This document shows positions 7,230 to 10,076 of a stretch of 10,076 nucleotides of DNA, piece after piece. The notes under the pieces were generated by a model that worked only from the letters and a program-made list of their open reading frames with translations, ran no database searches and was not told the origin of the DNA. The position numbers were made by a program, and so were the translations under genes. The stretch comes from Synechococcus sp. CPC35 (GTDB lineage: Bacteria; Cyanobacteriota; Cyanobacteriia; PCC-6307; Cyanobiaceae), in contig NYUU01000020.1 of assembly GCA_002684175.1 (NCBI GenBank), positions 1 to 10,076 on the forward strand. Reading direction: 5' to 3'. Each line of letters starts with the position of its first letter. The first letter of the stretch is position 1.

Positions 7230-9722
7230 CTACTGTTCCGCCTTGACAGCCTGGTCAATCAACCGCTGCAATCGTTCCTGTAATGACTCATTCGACAGGC
7301 GTGAGCCCAGACGCTCTGCCAACAATGGAAACGCCAATGGGCCGGGCCTTGGTGTAGGAACATGCAACCATTCCTGCTCTGCCGCTCGCTTGAGAGCCGC
7401 CTCTAACCTTGACAATTCCAGTTGATCATCAAGCACCTCCTGCCGAGCCTGGTTCAACAACCGATTTTCTGATTCATGACGTGTAAAAACATCAAATAAC
7501 AGTGATGCACTGATCTGCAGCTGACCGGAACTTTTACTCGACCCAGGAAAGCCACGATTCATCAAACCAGCAATCTGAGCGATGGAACGAAAACGTCTTC
7601 GTTGAAGTTCAGAAAGATTCAAGGCATTCTGTAGATCTGACTCAAGATTGCTATGTTTCAAAAGTAGATCATAATGATCCTCTAGAAGTTCAGCCATTGG
7701 ATAATTTTTGGGAGCGAGAAGTTCAAACCCATAGTCATTCACCGACACAGTTATTGTTCCACGTTCCAGGGATGTGAGACGCGATGCCCAGAGGAAGCCG
7801 ATACCTTCATGAACAAACCGACCCTCAAAGGGGTAAGCATAAAGATGTGTTCCTTCTCGAGTACTGCAGGTTTCAATCAAAAGCTGGCCGATGCGTGGTA
7901 ACACAGACAGATCCTGTTGACGTTCAAAGAGTGGTTGAAGAGCTTTCAATTCATCAGTGTCCAATTCACCACGGGCTGCACGATCAACCTCAAGTCGTAA
8001 ATGGTGGGTCAGCAAATCAGACAGAGCCATCTGACCGCCAGCCCAGGCAGGAACAGTTCGACTCTTCCGCTTACTCATTTTCACATAGGCCGTCATATCA
8101 CGCAGTCTTACAAACTCCAGCTGCCTGCCTGAGAAGAAAAATACATCTTTTGGTTTCAACTGGCTGATAAAGTTTTCCTCAACATGACCAAGAACCGCTC
8201 CACGTACGAATCGAACCGTGATCGCAGGTGCTGCCGTAATAGTGCCAATATTGAGCCTGTGTAAACGTGCGATGGCACCTTCACGGATCCGAAAGCGTTT
8301 TTTTTCTGCATCAAATTCCAGCTTTCGAAAGCGTGGATAGGCCGCAAGACATTCGCCGCCATGCTCGAGAAATTGAAGGCACCACAGCCAGTCGGATTGG
8401 GAAAGGTTCACATAGGCTTCGCAACTGCGAATGACCGCAAATGTTTGATCTGGGTCAAAGCCCGGTCCACATGCAAGGCTGGTTAGGTGCTGCAACAGCA
8501 CATCCAGTGGTGCCGTTGGGGGAATGCGTTGTTCCACAAGACCTTGTTGAATTCCCCGACGAACAGCACTGAGTTCAAGCAGTTCGAGAGCATTGGTCGG
8601 CATGAAATAAATCTGGGACGTACCTCCGGGGAGATGTGCAGATCGGCCGGCTCTTTGCAACAATCGGGCAAGATTTTTTGGACTTCCAATCTGCACCACC
8701 TGCTCAACTGGCTGGAAATCAACCCCTAAATCCAGGGAACTGGTGCAAACGACCCAACGGATCTCTTCTGATTTAACTGCCGATTCAATGGCCTCTCGCT
8801 CCCTGCGGTCGATAGCGCTGTGGTGCAGTGCCAGAGCTCCCTCCATCTCAGGACAGGCAAACCGCAGACACTGATGCCAGCGCTCAGCCTGATTCCGTGT
8901 ATTGGTGAAAAGAAGTGTGCTGATCCCTGGGCTCAGTGCAGCAACGAGGGTTTCATACATCCGTAATCCCAGATGACCGGCCCAGGGAAAACCATCAATC
9001 GTGTCAGGCAGGAGACTGCGGATCGTCGTATTTCGTGCCGGCGCGCCAGTGATGATCTTTGGTTCGGCGCCTGTACCCAGAGCATGGCGAGCCGCCTGCT
9101 CAAGATTTCCAATCGTTGCGCTGATCGCCCAGATCTGCAGACTGGTGCGTTGCTGTCTGAGCCAACTCATACAAAGCTCAGTCTGAGTACCGCGCTTGCT
9201 TCCCATCAGTTCATGCCATTCATCGAGAACAACAGTCTCCAGATTGGAGAACAACTCCTCAGCTTTTGGATTACTCAACAAAAGTGATAGTGATTCTGGC
9301 GTTGTGATTAGGATCTGAGGTGGTGATTTCAATTGCTTCGAGCGTTCACTGCTGCTGCTGTCACCATTACGAGTCCCAACACGCAGTGGCCAGTTCATTG
9401 CGGTAATTGGTTCTTGAATCGCCACTGCCAGATCACGACTCAGTGCCCTTAACGGGGTTATATAAAGCAAACAAATACCCTTACTTGGTTGATCATCTAG
9501 CAACATTCGTGCAATTGGCCCCATCACAGCGGCGAAGGTTTTTCCAGAGCCTGTTGGAACCTGGATAAGACCACTCTCCCCGCTTAAAAACAACTTCCAT
9601 GCTTCCTTCTGAAAAGGTAGTGGAGACCAACCTTGAGTTTTAAACCAGGAATAAATTGGATTCAAACAAGGCCAGTCCGACAACAAACTACAATCGTCAT
9701 TTTTAGGCTTTAAAGTCGCCAA
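7230..9722 (-). CDS. Lhr-type DEXH-box DNA helicase, ligase-associated class
   Basis: A large superfamily-2 helicase of the Lhr-core group, the class usually named ligase-associated DNA damage response DEXH box helicase; members are 3'-5' ATP-driven DNA translocases linked to repair. Residue numbers use the TTG start (830 aa). Walker A VPTGSGKT is at about 55-62, TPLRALSRD near 90, TTPESL near 140, the DEXH box DEWHELMGSKRG at about 167-178, SAT at 201-203; the second RecA domain has LLFTNTRNQAE, TSSLDLGVDF and QRAGRSAH. The remainder is the winged-helix and Lhr-core module, including YPFEGRFVHEG, NDYGFELL and PTPRPGPLAFPLL, so the gene looks intact and full length. For the start, AGGAG at 9735-9731 lies 8 bases before TTG (9722-9720); the GTG at 9731-9729 overlaps that AGGAG and is less likely. 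Usual partners (ATP-dependent ligase, PdeM-like phosphoesterase, exonuclease) are not seen within the window. Confidence 0.93.
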   Translation of the reverse strand: MATLKPKNDDCSLLSDWPCLNPIYSWFKTQGWSPLPFQKEAWKLFLSGESGLIQVPTGSGKTFAAVMGPIARMLLDDQPSKGICLLYITPLRALSRDLAVAIQEPITAMNWPLRVGTRNGDSSSSERSKQLKSPPQILITTPESLSLLLSNPKAEELFSNLETVVLDEWHELMGSKRGTQTELCMSWLRQQRTSLQIWAISATIGNLEQAARHALGTGAEPKIITGAPARNTTIRSLLPDTIDGFPWAGHLGLRMYETLVAALSPGISTLLFTNTRNQAERWHQCLRFACPEMEGALALHHSAIDRREREAIESAVKSEEIRWVVCTSSLDLGVDFQPVEQVVQIGSPKNLARLLQRAGRSAHLPGGTSQIYFMPTNALELLELSAVRRGIQQGLVEQRIPPTAPLDVLLQHLTSLACGPGFDPDQTFAVIRSCEAYVNLSQSDWLWCLQFLEHGGECLAAYPRFRKLEFDAEKKRFRIREGAIARLHRLNIGTITAAPAITVRFVRGAVLGHVEENFISQLKPKDVFFFSGRQLEFVRLRDMTAYVKMSKRKSRTVPAWAGGQMALSDLLTHHLRLEVDRAARGELDTDELKALQPLFERQQDLSVLPRIGQLLIETCSTREGTHLYAYPFEGRFVHEGIGFLWASRLTSLERGTITVSVNDYGFELLAPKNYPMAELLEDHYDLLLKHSNLESDLQNALNLSELQRRRFRSIAQIAGLMNRGFPGSSKSSGQLQISASLLFDVFTRHESENRLLNQARQEVLDDQLELSRLEAALKRAAEQEWLHVPTPRPGPLAFPLLAERLGSRLSNESLQERLQRLIDQAVKAEQ

Positions 9723-9727
9723 TTGAA

Positions 9728-9820
9728 TCACTCCTGCTCAGATATTTTGTTATTTCCATCAATCAGACCAAATCCATGCAAAAGCATTGACCAACGATTT
9801 CGGAGATTTTGATTTTTCAT
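9728..9820 (-). CDS. Possible 30-residue leader peptide overlapping the helicase start region
   Basis: ATG at 9820-9818 opens a 30-codon frame (MKNQNLRNRWSMLLHGFG at its start, ending KISEQE) that stops with TGA at 9730-9728. Its last codons contain the helicase ribosome site and its stop lies 5 bases before the TTG start, the geometry of translational coupling. The frame stays open further upstream to a TGA at 9868-9866 (GTG at 9829 is an alternative start). No clear ribosome site precedes it and I recognise no family, so it may be a real coupled small gene, the tail of a decayed gene, or chance. Confidence 0.3.
   Translation of the reverse strand: MKNQNLRNRWSMLLHGFGLIDGNNKISEQE
9731..9735 (-). 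promoter_or_regulatory. Ribosome binding site that decides the helicase start
   Basis: Minus-strand AGGAG sits 8 bases upstream of TTG (9722-9720), an ideal spacing, whereas the upstream GTG (9731-9729) uses the last G of this same motif and so cannot be served by it. The motif also lies within the last codons of the small open frame 9820-9728, so translation of that frame could open the site for the helicase. Confidence 0.55.
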
Positions 9821-10043
9821 TACCGACACTTTGCCTTTTAGCACTTGATCAAAGGCAGAACCACCTCATTCTATTGGATAAACTCACTAAATTCCTGATC
9901 CATCATGATAAGAGCAACAGATAAAAGCTCAGTAAGCAAACTTAAAAATTACTAGAAAAATTTTTTTTTAGAATTTGTACTGCTAAAAAATTGACCAACC
10001 GATCAACCAATGGATATTCAGTTCGCGATGTCAACCGGAATGC
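9821..10043. other. AT-rich region upstream of the helicase
   Basis: This stretch has no gene I can support. A second short minus-strand frame runs from about 9952 to a TAG near 9870 and contains MMDQEFSEFIQ; with the 9868-9728 frame in another register it could be one frameshifted relic. An A5T9 tract lies at 9956-9969. The phrase ATTGACCAAC occurs at 9787-9796 and again at 9990-9999. The helicase promoter must lie here if it has its own, but no clear -35/-10 pair stands out. Confidence 0.3.
9985..10006 (-). terminator. Possible intrinsic terminator of a gene at the right edge
   Basis: On the minus strand TTGATC (10006-10001), loop GGTT, GGTCAA (9996-9991) forms a 6-bp stem with one T-G wobble, followed directly by six T (9990-9985). 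The stem is weak but the layout is that of a factor-independent terminator, and it lies about 38 bases after a minus-strand stop at 10046-10044. Confidence 0.4.
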
Positions 10044-10076
10044 TCAAGCAGAACGCTTGTCATCCCCGAACTTGAA
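10044..10076 (-). CDS. Possible C-terminal end of a minus-strand gene (partial)
   Basis: The last 56 bases are clearly more GC-rich than the AT-rich stretch beside them. One minus-strand frame gives FKFGDDKRSA then TGA at 10046-10044, a plausible charged protein tail, and a terminator-like hairpin follows. Ten residues are too few to name a family, and other frames are also open over this short distance (one ends at TGA near 10032). Confidence 0.25.
   Translation of the reverse strand, partial: FKFGDDKRSA

Noticed and set aside
9787-9999. Repeated ATTGACCAAC suggesting a repeat array
   Set aside because: There are only two copies, 200 bp apart, in AT-rich DNA, with no regular spacing; it is not a CRISPR or tandem array.

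Overview
The window looks like a piece of a marine picocyanobacterial chromosome (Synechococcus/Cyanobium type). The evidence is the gene order pgl-gnd-glgC-hemA-glpX on one strand, which I recall as a conserved cluster in marine Synechococcus and Prochlorococcus, and proteins that read as cyanobacterial orthologues (the dual fructose/sedoheptulose bisphosphatase GlpX, the 431-residue GlgC, the HemA with its STCNR motif). Species cannot be fixed from the sequence alone.

Layout. Positions 1-5722 are a tightly packed minus-strand block, read right to left: glpX (Calvin cycle bisphosphatase), hemA (first committed step of tetrapyrrole synthesis), glgC (ADP-glucose for glycogen), gnd and pgl (oxidative pentose phosphate pathway; pgl runs off the left edge). 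Together they sit at the branch points of carbon fixation, glycogen storage and night-time sugar oxidation, with chlorophyll/haem precursor supply in the middle. Gaps are 11-140 bp; the glgC-gnd gap carries several inverted repeats.

At 5723-5893 a 171-bp divergent intergenic region separates glpX from a plus-strand gene for a ribulose-phosphate 3-epimerase-like TIM barrel (5894-6628). This is not the usual epimerase: both conserved metal-binding histidines are glutamine, while both catalytic aspartates and the phosphate loops are kept. It sits where I would expect the canonical, co-directional rpe. It ends in a strong hairpin.

Positions 6678-7229 are AT-rich and hold no convincing gene, although one minus-strand frame reads like a decayed membrane protein. 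From 9722 down to 7230 a large minus-strand gene encodes an Lhr-type DEXH helicase of the 'ligase-associated DNA damage response' class; none of its usual partner genes is in view. Just upstream of it a 30-codon open frame overlaps its start region. The last 340 bp are AT-rich, with a possible terminator and perhaps the end of another minus-strand gene at the right edge.

No tRNA, rRNA, insertion sequence or CRISPR array was seen. The best candidate for something undescribed is the Gln-for-His epimerase paralogue and its divergent regulatory region.
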